Position numbers and translations under genes: made by a program. The notes under the pieces were generated by a model. That model had not been told where the DNA came from. It did not search any database and saw nothing but the letters and a program-made list of their open reading frames with translations. A stretch of 64,000 bases of DNA, taken from positions 1-64,000 of the forward strand of contig NZ_JACAAX010000015.1 in the NCBI RefSeq assembly GCF_013377085.1. Direction: 5' to 3'. This DNA is from Rhodoplanes sp. GTDB lineage: Bacteria > Pseudomonadota > Alphaproteobacteria > Rhizobiales > Xanthobacteraceae. Of the stretch, positions 18,090-27,760 are shown one piece after another. Numbering within the stretch: the first letter of the stretch is position 1; every line of letters begins with the position of its first letter.

Positions 18090-18124
18090 AGGCGAGCCTT
18101 GCCAGGCGAGCCTTGCCAGGCGAG
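18090..18124. repeat. 14-bp direct tandem repeat before hutI
   Basis: The unit AGGCGAGCCTTGCC occurs twice in tandem (18090-18103 and 18104-18117) and a third copy begins (AGGCGAG to 18124). Each unit also contains a short dyad. It sits 19 bp before the chosen hutI start and overlaps an alternative TTG start at 18113. Copy-number slippage here would change the hutI leader. Confidence 0.85.
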
Positions 18125-18142
18125 ACCGACGACGAGGCGATC

Positions 18143-19342
18143 ATGCGGTTCGACAGGGTTTGGCGTGACGCGCGGCTGGCGACGCTCGCTCCCGACCGGC
18201 CGGGGCTCGGCCTGGTCGAGCGCGGCGCGGTGGCTGCCAGGGATGGCCGGATCGTCTATGCCGGCCCGGAGGCCGAGCTGCCGCCCGGCGACGCGGCCGA
18301 GACGGTGCGGCTCGACGGGCGGCTGGTGACGCCCGGGCTGATCGACTGCCACACCCATCTGGTCTACGGCGGGTCGCGGGCGCGGGAATTCGAGCTGCGG
18401 CTCGCCGGGGCGAGCTACGAGGAGATTTCTCGCGCGGGCGGTGGCATCGTCTCCACCGTGAAAGCGACGCGCGCCGCGAACGAGGATGAGCTGGTGTCGA
18501 GCGCCCGGGCGCGGCTCGACCGGCTCTTGGCCGAAGGCGTCACCACGGTGGAGATCAAGTCGGGCTACGGGCTCGATGCCGAGACCGAGACCCGGATGCT
18601 GCGCGCCGCGCGAAAACTCGGCGGCGAGGCGGCGGTGCGGGTCGTCACCACCTATCTGGGTGCGCACGCGACGCCGCCCGAGACGCCCGACAAGGAGTCT
18701 TATATCGCCGCCGTGTGCGATCTGATCCCGATGCTGGCGCGCGAAAAGCTCGCCGATGCGGTCGACGCCTTCTGCGAGGGGATCGCCTTCTCGCCGGAAC
18801 AGACGGCACGCGTGTTCGCTGCTGCCAAGGCCGCGGGGCTGCCCGTAAAACTGCACGCCGACCAGCTCTCGAATCTGCATGGAGCAAAACTCGCGGCCGA
18901 GCACGGCGCGCTGTCGGCCGATCATCTCGAATACACCGACGAGGAGGGCGCGGCCGCGATGGCGAAGGCCGGCACCGTGGCGGTGCTGCTGCCCGGCGCC
19001 TTCTATGTGCTGCGCGAAACCCACAAGCCGCCGGTCGAGGCGTTCCGCCGGCATGGCACCAGAATCGCGCTGGCGACCGACTGCAATCCCGGCACCTCGC
19101 CGCTCACCTCGCTGCTCTTGACCATGAACATGGGCGCGACGCTGTTCCGCCTCACCGTCGACGAGGCGATCGCCGGCGTCACCCGCGAGGCCGCGCATGC
19201 GCTCGGCCTCGCCTCCGAGATCGGCACGCTCACACCCGGCAAGGACTGCGACCTCGCCATCTGGGACGTCGACACGCCCGCCGAGCTCGTCTACCGCATC
19301 GGCTTCAACCCGCTCTATGCCAGAGTGTTCAGGGGCGCGTGA
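18143..19342 (+). CDS. hutI: Imidazolonepropionase HutI
   Basis: 399 residues from ATG at 18143; a TTG ten codons upstream is less likely. The enzyme opens imidazolonepropionate to formiminoglutamate in histidine breakdown. Metal-binding HTH lies in [20 protein letters not shown], and [18 protein letters not shown] and [16 protein letters not shown] are the other HutI blocks. The length is normal for the family. It is divergent from FTCD, which uses its product, and is followed by hutU. Confidence 0.96.
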   Translation: MRFDRVWRDARLATLAPDRPGLGLVERGAVAARDGRIVYAGPEAELPPGDAAETVRLDGRLVTPGLIDCHTHLVYGGSRAREFELRLAGASYEEISRAGGGIVSTVKATRAANEDELVSSARARLDRLLAEGVTTVEIKSGYGLDAETETRMLRAARKLGGEAAVRVVTTYLGAHATPPETPDKESYIAAVCDLIPMLAREKLADAVDAFCEGIAFSPEQTARVFAAAKAAGLPVKLHADQLSNLHGAKLAAEHGALSADHLEYTDEEGAAAMAKAGTVAVLLPGAFYVLRETHKPPVEAFRRHGTRIALATDCNPGTSPLTSLLLTMNMGATLFRLTVDEAIAGVTREAAHALGLASEIGTLTPGKDCDLAIWDVDTPAELVYRIGFNPLYARVFRGA

Positions 19343-19360
19343 TGCCGAACATTCATTCGG

Positions 19361-19464
19361 TCATTCCGGGACGGCGCGACAGCGCCGGACCCGGAATCCA
19401 GCCAGACTCTCTGAGTGCGTTTCTGGATTCAGGGTTCGCGGCTTCGCCGCGCCCCGGAATGACC
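19361..19464. repeat. Palindromic intergenic repeat (CCGGAATCCAG family) between hutI and hutU
   Basis: The left arm has GTCATTCCGGGACGGCGC and GCGCCGGACCCGGAATCCAG. The right arm has CTGGATTCAGGGTTCGCGG and CGCCCCGGAATGAC. This is the same family as 15372-15478. It sits inside the presumed hutI-hutU transcript and could attenuate or process it. Confidence 0.7.
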
Positions 19465-19481
19465 AACCAGAGGACCACACC

Positions 19482-21146
19482 ATGACCCGCATCGACAACG
19501 CCCGAACTATCCGCGCGCCACACGGCAACGTGCTCTCGGCCAAGAGCTGGCTGACCGAGGCGCCGCTGCGCATGCTGATGAACAATCTCGATCCCGATGT
19601 CGCCGAGAAGCCGAACGAGCTCGTCGTCTATGGTGGCATCGGCCGGGCCGCGCGCAACTGGGAGAGCTTTGACCGCATCGTCGCAGCGCTGCGGGCGCTG
19701 GAGAGCGACCAGACACTGTTGGTGCAATCGGGAAAGCCGGTCGCCGTGCTGACGACCCATGCCGATGCGCCGCGCGTCTTGATCGCCAACTCCAATCTGG
19801 TGCCGCACTGGGCGACCTGGGACCACTTCAACGCGCTCGATCGCAAGGGCCTGATGATGTACGGCCAGATGACGGCCGGCTCGTGGATCTATATCGGCTC
19901 GCAGGGCATCGTGCAGGGCACCTACGAGACGTTTGCCGAGCTCGGTCGCCGGCACTATGGCGGCGACCTCGCGGGCAGATGGATCCTCACCGCCGGCCTC
20001 GGCGGCATGGGCGGCGCGCAGCCGCTCGCCGCCGTGATGGCGGGCGCCTCCTGCCTGGTCGTCGAATGTCAGCCGAGCCGCATCGAGATGCGGCTCAAGA
20101 CCGGCTATCTCGACGTCAAAGCCGACACGCTCGACGAGGCCTTGGAGATCATCCGCCGCGCTTGCGCGGCCAAGACGCCGGTGTCGATCGGCCTTTTGGG
20201 CAACGCCGCCGATGTGTTCCCCGAGCTTTTCCGGCGCGGCGTCAGGCCGGACGCCGTGACGGACCAGACCTCGGCGCACGATCCGGTCAACGGCTATCTG
20301 CCCAAGGGCTGGACGCTGGCCGAGTGGGAGGCCAAGCGCGAGAGTGATCCGAAAGCCGTCGAGCACGCGGCCAAGCGTTCGATGGTCGAGCACGTCCAGG
20401 CGATGCTCGACTTCCATCGCGCCGGCGTGCCGACCGTCGACTACGGCAACAACATCCGCCAGATGGCGCAGGACGAAGGCCTCGTTGACGCCTTCGCGTT
20501 CCCGGGCTTCGTGCCGGCCTATATTAGGCCGATGTTCTGCCGCGGCATCGGCCCGTTCCGCTGGGCCGCGCTGTCCGGCGATCCCGCCGACATTTTTCGC
20601 GCCGACGCGGCGGTCAAGGAACTGCTCCCGAACGACCGCCATCTGCACAACTGGATCGACATGGCCCAGAAGCGGATAAAATTCCAGGGCCTGCCGTCGC
20701 GCATCTGCTGGCTCGGGCTCGGCGACCGTCATCGCGTCGGCCTCGCCTTCAACGAGCTGGTGGCGAAGGGCGAGATCAGCGCCCCGATCGTCATCGGTCG
20801 TGATCATCTCGATTCAGGCAGCGTCGCAAGCCCCAACCGCGAGACCGAGGCGATGCTGGACGGCTCGGACGCCGTGTCCGACTGGCCGCTGCTCAATGCG
20901 CTGGTCAACTGCGCGAGCGGCGCCACCTGGGTGTCGATCCATCACGGCGGTGGCGTCGGCATCGGCTACTCGCAGCATGCCGGCATGGTGATCGTCGCCG
21001 ACGGCACGCCGGAGGCGGCGCGACGGCTCGCGCGCGTGCTGTGGAACGACCCGGCGACCGGCGTCATCCGCCACGCCGATGCCGGCTACGAGACCGCGCA
21101 GGCCTGCGCCCGCGAAAAGGGCCTGATCATGCCGAGCCTGGAGTGA
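19482..21146 (+). CDS. hutU: Urocanate hydratase HutU
   Basis: 554 residues from ATG at 19482, matching the usual length of about 555. Longer upstream readings run through the repeat and hutI. The NAD-binding glycine-rich stretch [59 protein letters not shown] and [20 protein letters not shown] are urocanase signatures. It converts urocanate to imidazolonepropionate, the HutI substrate. Together with HutI and FTCD this gives histidine degradation from urocanate onward; histidase (hutH) is not in the window. Confidence 0.97.
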   Translation: MTRIDNARTIRAPHGNVLSAKSWLTEAPLRMLMNNLDPDVAEKPNELVVYGGIGRAARNWESFDRIVAALRALESDQTLLVQSGKPVAVLTTHADAPRVLIANSNLVPHWATWDHFNALDRKGLMMYGQMTAGSWIYIGSQGIVQGTYETFAELGRRHYGGDLAGRWILTAGLGGMGGAQPLAAVMAGASCLVVECQPSRIEMRLKTGYLDVKADTLDEALEIIRRACAAKTPVSIGLLGNAADVFPELFRRGVRPDAVTDQTSAHDPVNGYLPKGWTLAEWEAKRESDPKAVEHAAKRSMVEHVQAMLDFHRAGVPTVDYGNNIRQMAQDEGLVDAFAFPGFVPAYIRPMFCRGIGPFRWAALSGDPADIFRADAAVKELLPNDRHLHNWIDMAQKRIKFQGLPSRICWLGLGDRHRVGLAFNELVAKGEISAPIVIGRDHLDSGSVASPNRETEAMLDGSDAVSDWPLLNALVNCASGATWVSIHHGGGVGIGYSQHAGMVIVADGTPEAARRLARVLWNDPATGVIRHADAGYETAQACAREKGLIMPSLE

Positions 21147-21265
21147 GGCTTGCGCCATAGCCTCATCGACGGGCAACACGCCAGCGATCGTCATCGTCCG
21201 CGCAGGCGGACGATCCAGCAGTCGCCGTCGCCGGAGATTGGACCGATGCGTCACGGCGTACTGGA

Positions 21266-21285
21266 TGCCCCGCCTTCGCGGGGCA
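21266..21285. terminator. Hairpin between convergent hutU and the Sel1 gene
   Basis: TGCCCCGC (21266-21273) and GCGGGGCA (21278-21285) form a perfect 8-bp stem with a 4-base loop. There is no T-run on either side. It lies between convergent genes, so a bidirectional terminator is plausible; it also resembles part of a dispersed repeat. Confidence 0.35.
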
Positions 21286-21349
21286 CGACGGCGGGGAGGG
21301 GGGTGCCATGCAGCAGTCCCATCTGCGCCGTCCATGTACGGCCGCCCCC

Positions 21350-22030
21350 TCACTTCGCCTCCAGCCGCTCCTTGGCCGGGGCGTAGCCCTGGGCGGCGGC
21401 CTTGCGGTAGAGGGCGAGGGCCTGCTCCTCGTCCTTCTCGATGCCCTCGCCGTCCTCCAGCGCGACGGCCAACGTGTATTGGGCCGGCGCATAGCCCTGA
21501 TCGGCGGCGCGGCGGAACCACGTCAGCGCCGCAGCGGTGTCCTCGTCGACGCCACGGCCGCTCGCATGCATGTTACCGAGCCTCGTCTGGGCGACCGGGT
21601 CGCCCTGCTCGGCCGCCTTGCGGAACCAGCGTGCCGCCTCGCCGTCGTCCTGGGCAACGCCGTCGCCGGCCTCGTACAAGCGGCCGAGGCTCGTCTGCGC
21701 CGGCGCATGCCCGCGCTCCGCCGCCTCGCCGTACCAGCGCGCCGCGATGTCCGGCTCCTTGCTGGCCTCGTAAGCGCGCCCGAGCTGAAAACGGAAGCGC
21801 GCCACCTCGGGAAACAGCGTCTTGGCCTTGAAGCAGGCGGCGATCGCCTTCTTGGGGACGATCCGGTCGATCGGCACGCCGGGCGCCTTGCGCTGCGGGT
21901 CGTCGGCACTCGCCGCGAGACTGTCGCAGTCCATCGGCGGGGCATCCTGCGCGATCGCGGCCGTCGCGACTGCGATACAGCAGCACAGCAGGGCGAATAC
22001 TCGCGTCGGGACGACGACTCTGGTCGGCAT
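21350..22030 (-). CDS. Secreted Sel1-repeat protein
   Basis: 226 residues from ATG at 22030, chosen because it begins a good signal peptide (VFALLCCCIAVATAAIAQ-D). After a linker, four Sel1-like TPR repeats follow from about residue 95. Examples of the repeat pattern are AARWYGEAAERGHAPAQTSL, AARWFRKAAEQGDPVAQTRL and ALTWFRRAADQGYAPAQYTL. Sel1 proteins are solenoid adaptors for protein-protein contacts, here in the periplasm or outside the cell. No partner is obvious nearby. Confidence 0.85.
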   Translation of the reverse strand: MPTRVVVPTRVFALLCCCIAVATAAIAQDAPPMDCDSLAASADDPQRKAPGVPIDRIVPKKAIAACFKAKTLFPEVARFRFQLGRAYEASKEPDIAARWYGEAAERGHAPAQTSLGRLYEAGDGVAQDDGEAARWFRKAAEQGDPVAQTRLGNMHASGRGVDEDTAAALTWFRRAADQGYAPAQYTLAVALEDGEGIEKDEEQALALYRKAAAQGYAPAKERLEAK

Positions 22031-22169
22031 GAGGGGTCTCGCGGCGCGGCTCCACGGTCGGTCGATGAACCGTGACGTTGCCGAGATCGCCTCTCCGCCG
22101 TCGTTGATCTGTCTCAACGGAACCGAGCTGCCGACCGTGCGCCGCGCCAAGCCGCGGCGAGGCCGACGG

Positions 22170-22499
22170 TCAGGACGCCGGATCCTCGAAGGTCAGCCCG
22201 AGCAGCGGGGCGTGCTGCTGCGCCCCGTAGACGTCGGCGTCGCCGATCGCGCCCGAGGCGAGCGGCCGCTTGAGCGTGATCTTGAGGGCATTGGCGGGGT
22301 CGAAGGCGACGATGGAGATAACATCCTCTTCGGTCACGCCGTAAAGGGCAGCGATCCGGGCTGCGCTGATCGCGCCGCTCTGGCGGACGCGCTGGTACCA
22401 CGCGGCGTCGCGGAACATGATGTCGAGCGTCAGCTCGAACGGGCCGGCGTTCTTCGAACGGATCACGCCGGCGATGTCGACGAGGCGGACCGTGCTCAT
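22170..22499 (-). CDS. DUF4387 family protein
   Basis: 109 residues. IRSKNAGPFELTLDIMFRD and the C-terminal GDADVYGAQQHAPLL are the DUF4387 signature. The molecular function is unknown to me. It overlaps the DUF1446 gene by four bases; the two domains are commonly adjacent or fused, which suggests they act as one complex or enzyme. Confidence 0.88.
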   Translation of the reverse strand: MSTVRLVDIAGVIRSKNAGPFELTLDIMFRDAAWYQRVRQSGAISAARIAALYGVTEEDVISIVAFDPANALKITLKRPLASGAIGDADVYGAQQHAPLLGLTFEDPAS

Positions 22500-23908
22500 G
22501 GCTTGACCTCCGCGACGGCGGCCCCGCGGCCGACCTCCTCGATCCGGATCGGAAACGGTGCACATGGGTCGTCGATCCCGGTCAGCAGGTGATAGACGCT
22601 GAAGCGGAACACCTCGCCGGCCTGGAAGTCGGAGGGCGAGTACGGGAAGGCGAGATTGCCGGCGGTGGAGACGCGGCCAGGATAGCCCCAGTGCAGCAAG
22701 CTCGCACGGGCGAAGCTGACCACGGTGTCGGCGATCTCCTGGCTGGCGGCGACGGCCTCGATCACCAACCCGAGCTCGTGCGGCGTCGCGGTGTCGCGCA
22801 GCGGCTCGCTGCGCCCCATCACGCCGTCGCGCCCGTAGAGCCGGAACAGCAGCCGGTATGCGCCGGGATCGAGCGTGCGGGCGAAATTCTCGGCCACACG
22901 CCCGCGCACCGCGTCGAGGATCGAGTCGACCTGCGCGATGAAGGACGGGTCCCGCACGCCGGCGATCGACACGGTGCGGAAGCCCGCCAGCGCCGCGCCC
23001 TCGATCTTGAGCGTGTAGGGCTTGCGCACCATACGGCTGCCGGTGACCCGCACGGTGCGGTCGTCCTCTTGCGTGAACGCCGCCGCCGTCAGGTCGAGCA
23101 CGCCGCCCGGGCCCGGCAGGCGATATGGATCGCTCTTTTCGTAGAGCGTGTGGGCCGCGACGGAGACCACCGTGCAACGCCGCTCGGGCGCGAGGGGCTC
23201 GACCAGGAAGTGATCGGGCCGCAGCGTGCCGAGCATGCAGTCGCCGCCTGATCCCGGCACGGCCGCGATCGCGGCGCATTCGAGGATCTTTCCGAGATGC
23301 ACGGCAAGCCCGGGATCGAAGCCGTGCATCAGCGGCACGGCTGCGAACACGGCGGGATCGTAGGCCCGGCCGGCGACGATCACGTCGGCGCCGGCCCGCA
23401 GCGCGGCGATCAGCGGCTCGACGCCCATCTGGGCGACCAGATGGGTGGAGGCGCGGATGTCGTCCTCGCTCGCCTCCGGTCCGGGCGGCAGCGGCGCCAG
23501 TCGGCCCGCCCGGTGCGCCGCCAGCAGCGCGTCCGGGTCGATGTCGGCCGGGATCACGGCGAGCCGGAACGAGAGGCCCTCCTCGTCGGCGATCTCGCGC
23601 ACGATCGACAGCGTCCAGTCGAGATGCGGCTGCGCCCCGCAGCCGCCCGCCGTGCCGACGATCACGGGAATGCTCCGCCCGCGACCTGCGATCAGCATCA
23701 GGCGGAGGTCGCGCTTCACGGCGGCGCGGTCCGTGAACGGCACACCGGCGCCGAGATAGTACGGCCCCGGGTCGGACGAGCCGGCGTCGACCGCGATGAC
23801 GTGCGGATTGCGCGCGAGCCCCGCCGCGAAGGACGACTCCGGGAAGCCGTAGCCGAGGATCGCGGTCGGCGAGAGGATTCTCAGCTCGTCCGGCGGGGAG
23901 GTGATCAT
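22496..23908 (-). CDS. Acyclic terpene utilisation AtuA-like (DUF1446) protein
   Basis: 470 residues from ATG at 23908, with GAGAG eight bases upstream; a GTG at 23923 is an alternative. The N-terminus (ILGYGFPESSFAAGLARNPH, VDAGSSDPGPYYLGAG) and VIVGTAGGCGAQPHLDWTL identify the DUF1446/AtuA family, named from Pseudomonas acyclic-terpene catabolism. In other organisms it accompanies carboxylate uptake genes, as here with a TctC protein. The substrate is unknown. It forms an operon with DUF4387 downstream and the TctC gene 60 bp upstream. Confidence 0.88.
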   Translation of the reverse strand: MITSPPDELRILSPTAILGYGFPESSFAAGLARNPHVIAVDAGSSDPGPYYLGAGVPFTDRAAVKRDLRLMLIAGRGRSIPVIVGTAGGCGAQPHLDWTLSIVREIADEEGLSFRLAVIPADIDPDALLAAHRAGRLAPLPPGPEASEDDIRASTHLVAQMGVEPLIAALRAGADVIVAGRAYDPAVFAAVPLMHGFDPGLAVHLGKILECAAIAAVPGSGGDCMLGTLRPDHFLVEPLAPERRCTVVSVAAHTLYEKSDPYRLPGPGGVLDLTAAAFTQEDDRTVRVTGSRMVRKPYTLKIEGAALAGFRTVSIAGVRDPSFIAQVDSILDAVRGRVAENFARTLDPGAYRLLFRLYGRDGVMGRSEPLRDTATPHELGLVIEAVAASQEIADTVVSFARASLLHWGYPGRVSTAGNLAFPYSPSDFQAGEVFRFSVYHLLTGIDDPCAPFPIRIEEVGRGAAVAEVKP

Positions 23909-23968
23909 TGTTCGTGCTCTCACAAGGCTTGTTATTGGATCGTCCGGTCGGGAGACGGTCGGCCGCCG

Positions 23969-24982
23969 TCACTCCACCTTGGCGCCGGCGGTCTTCACCA
24001 CCTCGGCCCAGGCGGCGAGGTCGGTGTCGAGCAGGGCGGCGAGCTCCTCCGGCGTGCCGGTGACGATGGTGGCGCCCTGCGCCTTCAGCTTCTCCTGGAC
24101 GCCGGGGTCCTTCATGGCCTGCACGGCCGCCGTATGCAGCTTGTCGCGGACCGTCTTCGGGAGCCCCCTCGGCGCGAACAGCGCGACCCAGAGGTCCGCC
24201 GCGAAGCCCGGGAGCGTCTCGGCGATGGCCGGGATGTCGGGCGCCGCCGGCGTCCGCTGCGCCGAGCTCATCGCCAGCGCCTTGAGCGACTTGCCCTGCA
24301 GATGCGACATCACCGAAGGCATGCTGGCGAAGCCGAGCATCACATGGCCGGCCACCATGTCGTTGATGGCCGGGGCGACGCCGCGGTATGGCACGTGGGT
24401 CAGCGGAATGCCGGCGCGGCTCTTGAGCATCTCGCCGAGCAGGTGGTTGAGGGTGCCGTTGCCGGCGGAGGCGTATTGCAGCGGCTGAGTCGCGGCCTGC
24501 TGCTTGGCGAGCGTGATCAGCTCGGCGACCGTGTTGGCCGGCAGCGAGGGATGGGCCACCAGCACGTTCGGCACGGTGGCGAGCAGCGTGATCGGCTCGA
24601 AGTCCTTGACCGGATCGAAGCCGAGCTTGGCGAACAGGGACGGGTTGATGGCCTGGGTCGACGAGATGGTGACCAGCAGCGTGTAGCCGTCCGGCGCGGC
24701 GCGGGCCGCCGAGGCGGTGCCGATGTTGCCGCCGGCGCCCGGCCGGTTCTCCACCACGAAGCGGGCCTGGCCGAGGATCTCGCCCATCTTGTCGGCGAGA
24801 ACGCGCGCGACGATGTCGTTGGTGCCGGCCGGGGCCTGCGGCACGACCACGGTGACGGGACGGGCGGGGTAGACCTCCTGCGCCGGTGCCGGGGTGCCCG
24901 GCACGGCGGCGGCGAGCGTCACGCCGAGAAGCGCGGCGCCGGCCAGGGCCGCACGGCGTGTCGGTACGAAAACGTCGGTCAT
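23969..24982 (-). CDS. Tripartite tricarboxylate transporter (Bug/TctC) binding protein
   Basis: 337 residues with a signal peptide whose n-region carries RR (PTRRAALAGAALLGVTLAAA), possibly Tat-type. The mature part has the Bug family start YPARPVTVVVPQAPAGTNDI and VENRPGAGGNIGTASAARAA. The fold binds a carboxylate in the periplasm. GGGAGGA precedes the ATG. No TctA or TctB membrane subunits are in the window, so it is a solitary binding protein or works with subunits elsewhere. It heads the DUF1446/DUF4387 operon. Confidence 0.92.
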   Translation of the reverse strand: MTDVFVPTRRAALAGAALLGVTLAAAVPGTPAPAQEVYPARPVTVVVPQAPAGTNDIVARVLADKMGEILGQARFVVENRPGAGGNIGTASAARAAPDGYTLLVTISSTQAINPSLFAKLGFDPVKDFEPITLLATVPNVLVAHPSLPANTVAELITLAKQQAATQPLQYASAGNGTLNHLLGEMLKSRAGIPLTHVPYRGVAPAINDMVAGHVMLGFASMPSVMSHLQGKSLKALAMSSAQRTPAAPDIPAIAETLPGFAADLWVALFAPRGLPKTVRDKLHTAAVQAMKDPGVQEKLKAQGATIVTGTPEELAALLDTDLAAWAEVVKTAGAKVE

Positions 24983-25097
24983 GAAAAATCCTCCCTGGTT
25001 GCGAGTCGGCGATCTCCGCCACCGGATGAAACCGAGGGTAGGCGGCCGGCACGGCGGGCGGGAAATACCGTCTCGCTCTGCGGGCCATAAGGCCGGT

Positions 25098-26066
25098 TTA
25101 TGGCTCGCGCAGCCGGACGCCCCGCCAGGCGCCCGCCTCGACCCGTTCGCGGGTGAGGGCGACCAGGATGTCGTGCACGGCTTCCGCCGCGGCCGTGCGG
25201 GCCGCCGAGGCCAGTCGGCACAGGCTCACGGGACGCGCCACCGCCGGCTCGACCAGGCGGCGATGCGCGAGCGTCACGCCGGCCGGCAGCGCGGCGAGCG
25301 CCGACCACGGCAGCACCGTGCAGGCGAGCCCGTCGAGCGCGGCGGAGAGCAGCAGCGGCAGCGAGTCGATGTCGGCGATCACGGTCGGCGGTTCGGCGTC
25401 GGCCTGGGCGAAGGCGCGATCGACCAGGAGCCGCAGGCCCTGGCCGCCGCTCGGCAGCACCAGCGGCACGCCGGAGAGCGCGGCGACCCGCAGGGTCGCC
25501 TGCGTCGCCTCGCCTGCGTCGCCGGCCTCGCCGGGGACGTCGTCGCCGGGCACCGCGCCCATCACGAACAGATCCTCGTCGAGCAGCGGCTCCACTGCGA
25601 CGTTCGGCGTCTCCACGTCCCGGTACAGCACCGCGAGGTCGAGCCGGCCGTTGGCCAGAAGCTCGGCCAGGTAGCCGCTCATCGATTCGAACACCTGCAG
25701 CCGGATGCCCGGATGCTGGTCGCGCATGCGGCGCAGCAGGGGCGCGGCCAGCATGGCCGCGACCGTGGTCGGCAGCCCGACCGCGACCGTGCCGGTGGCG
25801 CCGCCCTGCGCCCCGTGGAGCACCTCGGCGCGCGCCTCCTCGAGCTGGCGCAGCACGAGCCGGGCATGGCGGTAGAGCGCCTTGCCGGCCTCGGTCGGAC
25901 GCACGCCCTGCGGGCTGCGCAGCAGCAGCGCGGTCTTCAGCTCGGCCTCGAGCCTCGTCATCCGCTGGCTCAGCGCCGGTTGCGCCACATGCAGATGCGC
26001 CGCCGCGCGGGTCAGGCTGCCGAGGTCGACGATGATGACGAAGGCGCGGAGCTGGCGAATGTCCAT
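25098..26066 (-). CDS. LysR-type transcriptional regulator
   Basis: 322 residues. The N-terminal winged helix-turn-helix is MDIRQLRAFVIIVDLGSLTR with AHLHVAQPALSQRMTRLEAE. The C-terminal co-inducer domain begins near residue 90. It lies 115 bp upstream of the TctC/DUF1446/DUF4387 genes on the same strand, so it most likely controls them in response to the acid they process. This is inferred from position; no clear T-N11-A site was located. Confidence 0.92.
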   Translation of the reverse strand: MDIRQLRAFVIIVDLGSLTRAAAHLHVAQPALSQRMTRLEAELKTALLLRSPQGVRPTEAGKALYRHARLVLRQLEEARAEVLHGAQGGATGTVAVGLPTTVAAMLAAPLLRRMRDQHPGIRLQVFESMSGYLAELLANGRLDLAVLYRDVETPNVAVEPLLDEDLFVMGAVPGDDVPGEAGDAGEATQATLRVAALSGVPLVLPSGGQGLRLLVDRAFAQADAEPPTVIADIDSLPLLLSAALDGLACTVLPWSALAALPAGVTLAHRRLVEPAVARPVSLCRLASAARTAAAEAVHDILVALTRERVEAGAWRGVRLREP

Positions 26067-26132
26067 GATGGCCGGTCGGTTCGAGGACGCCGCGAGCCTA
26101 GAGCGTTTTCGAGCGAAGTGGGAACCGGCGAA

Positions 26133-26951
26133 TCAAGTCGGCGGATTGCCGCGCGGTTTCGGCCCGAGCGGGCTGCGGCCCACCAGCAGCACCGCGAGAT
26201 TGAAGCCGACCGCGACGGCGAGTGCGAGGGAGAGGCCGAGCCAGACGCCGGCGAGCGGCACGGTGAGATGGATGGTCAGGCAGGCGGCCGTGAAGCCGAC
26301 CAGGCCGATCAGCGCATTGGCGATGATGGCGGCCGTCGCCGGGCCGCCGAGCCGCGGCTGCAGGATGATGACGAAGCTCAGCAGCACGATCGGAAAGGCC
26401 GAGAGCAGGCCGGTGACGCCGGTGCCGAGCCGCTCGCTCATGGTGACGACGAAGCCGACCAGGCTCGCCACCATCAGGGCACGGGCCGGCACGTCGTACC
26501 AGCGCCGCCGCGTCAGCGGGATCCTGGCATGCCGATAGGGCGCCGCCAGCACGACGCAGCCGATCAGCACGGCGAAGATCACGATCACGGCCGGCCATGT
26601 GGTCCATGTCACCGCCTGCACGGCGAAGCCGGCGACCACCCAGACGGCGAGCGCCCCGGCGGCGCTCGCGACAATCCCGTGCCGCTGCGCCAGCCACACA
26701 TAGGTGAGCGCGAACAGGCCGTTCCCGGCATTGGCCGTGACGCTCGCCAGCGCACTCGCGGCGATGAAGTCGGCGCCGTGGTCGAGGGCCAGGAACACAT
26801 AGGCCGGCCCGGCCGAGGTCGGCAGCGTCGCGATCATGGCGCCGAGCAGCGCCCCGGCCCGCTCGGCCACCACGGTGGCGATCACCACGATCAGCGCCGT
26901 GACCGCCATCTTGCTCGCGAGCGGCAGCAGCACCTGGAGGTCGGGGGACAT
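26133..26951 (-). CDS. Integral membrane protein of unknown function
   Basis: 272 residues with about nine hydrophobic spans (ALIVVIATVVAERAGALLGA, VVLAAPYRHARI at a loop, FPIVLLSFVIILQPRLGGPA). Repeated small-residue patterns suggest an internal duplication of a four-helix unit, as in small GlpM-like proteins, but I cannot place it in a family. The following 30 bp contain TAGAGCGTTTTCGAGCGAAG, a motif that looks like a dispersed intergenic repeat. Confidence 0.65.
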   Translation of the reverse strand: MSPDLQVLLPLASKMAVTALIVVIATVVAERAGALLGAMIATLPTSAGPAYVFLALDHGADFIAASALASVTANAGNGLFALTYVWLAQRHGIVASAAGALAVWVVAGFAVQAVTWTTWPAVIVIFAVLIGCVVLAAPYRHARIPLTRRRWYDVPARALMVASLVGFVVTMSERLGTGVTGLLSAFPIVLLSFVIILQPRLGGPATAAIIANALIGLVGFTAACLTIHLTVPLAGVWLGLSLALAVAVGFNLAVLLVGRSPLGPKPRGNPPT

Positions 26952-27011
26952 GGCACGTGAACCGGGGGCGGGGTGGGCGCGGCCTGCGCCCGGCTACGGC
27001 GGGCGGCGGCC

Positions 27012-27521
27012 TCAGGCGCGATCGAGACGGACGGCGACGCGCGGCCCGTTGCGGATGGTCTGGTAGACCACGCAATAGCGCTCGGTCAACTTGAGGAGCT
27101 GGTCGAGCTGCTCCTGCGGCGCGTCGGTATCGACCGTGAAGGCGAGGCGGATCTCGGCGAAGCCGACCGGCGCGTCCTTGGCGACCCCGAGCGTGCCGCG
27201 GAAATCGAGATCGCCCTCGGCCGCCACGGTGCCGCTCTTCAGCGGAATGGCGAGCGCGGTCGCCACCGCCTTCAGGGTCACACCCGCGCAGGCGACCAGC
27301 GCCTCGAGCAGCATGTCGCCGGAGCACAGCTCGAGGCCGGTGCCGCCGGTCGCCGGATGCAGGCCCGCGACCGCCAGCGCCCGCCCGGTCTCGACCTTGC
27401 AGGCGACATTGCTGTCGTCGAGTGTCCCCCTGGCCTTCAGGGTGATCATGGCGGCGGCGGGGTCGGCCTTGTAGCGGTCCTTGATCGGGGCCTGCAGGGC
27501 CCGCAGCTCGGTCGCATCCAT
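27012..27521 (-). CDS. OsmC family protein
   Basis: 169 residues from ATG at 27521; a start at 27563 would add an arginine-rich tail not seen in the family. ELCSGDMLLEALVACAGVTL carries the two conserved OsmC-fold cysteines, although the first lies earlier than in classic Ohr. The C-terminus has ERYCVVYQTIRNGPRV. OsmC-fold proteins detoxify organic hydroperoxides or store/transfer reduced compounds. The exact subgroup is unclear. Confidence 0.82.
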   Translation of the reverse strand: MDATELRALQAPIKDRYKADPAAAMITLKARGTLDDSNVACKVETGRALAVAGLHPATGGTGLELCSGDMLLEALVACAGVTLKAVATALAIPLKSGTVAAEGDLDFRGTLGVAKDAPVGFAEIRLAFTVDTDAPQEQLDQLLKLTERYCVVYQTIRNGPRVAVRLDRA

Positions 27522-27760
27522 CGGGTCGGGTCTCTTCTGTCGGGGGCACGAAAGGGCTCGCACGTTACAGACCGCGGCCGCGTGCGCAAGGGGTGCAGGT
27601 GCCGGTCTCTAAATCATTGCGAATGCGTGCAGTTTGACTGAGCCCTCACATTCCGTCACTTTAGATGAAACCGTTTCGGATTTCTCCGAGCCATCACGAA
27701 GCGCCGTTTTCCGACGCCGTCCGTCCGCCACGTTTCGATGCTGTGTTCAGGGTTTCCGGA

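Noticed and set aside
17990-19198. Extended N-terminus of FTCD
   Set aside because: It would cover hutI antisense. The true protein starts with VVECVPNFSEGRD right after the ATG at 17989.
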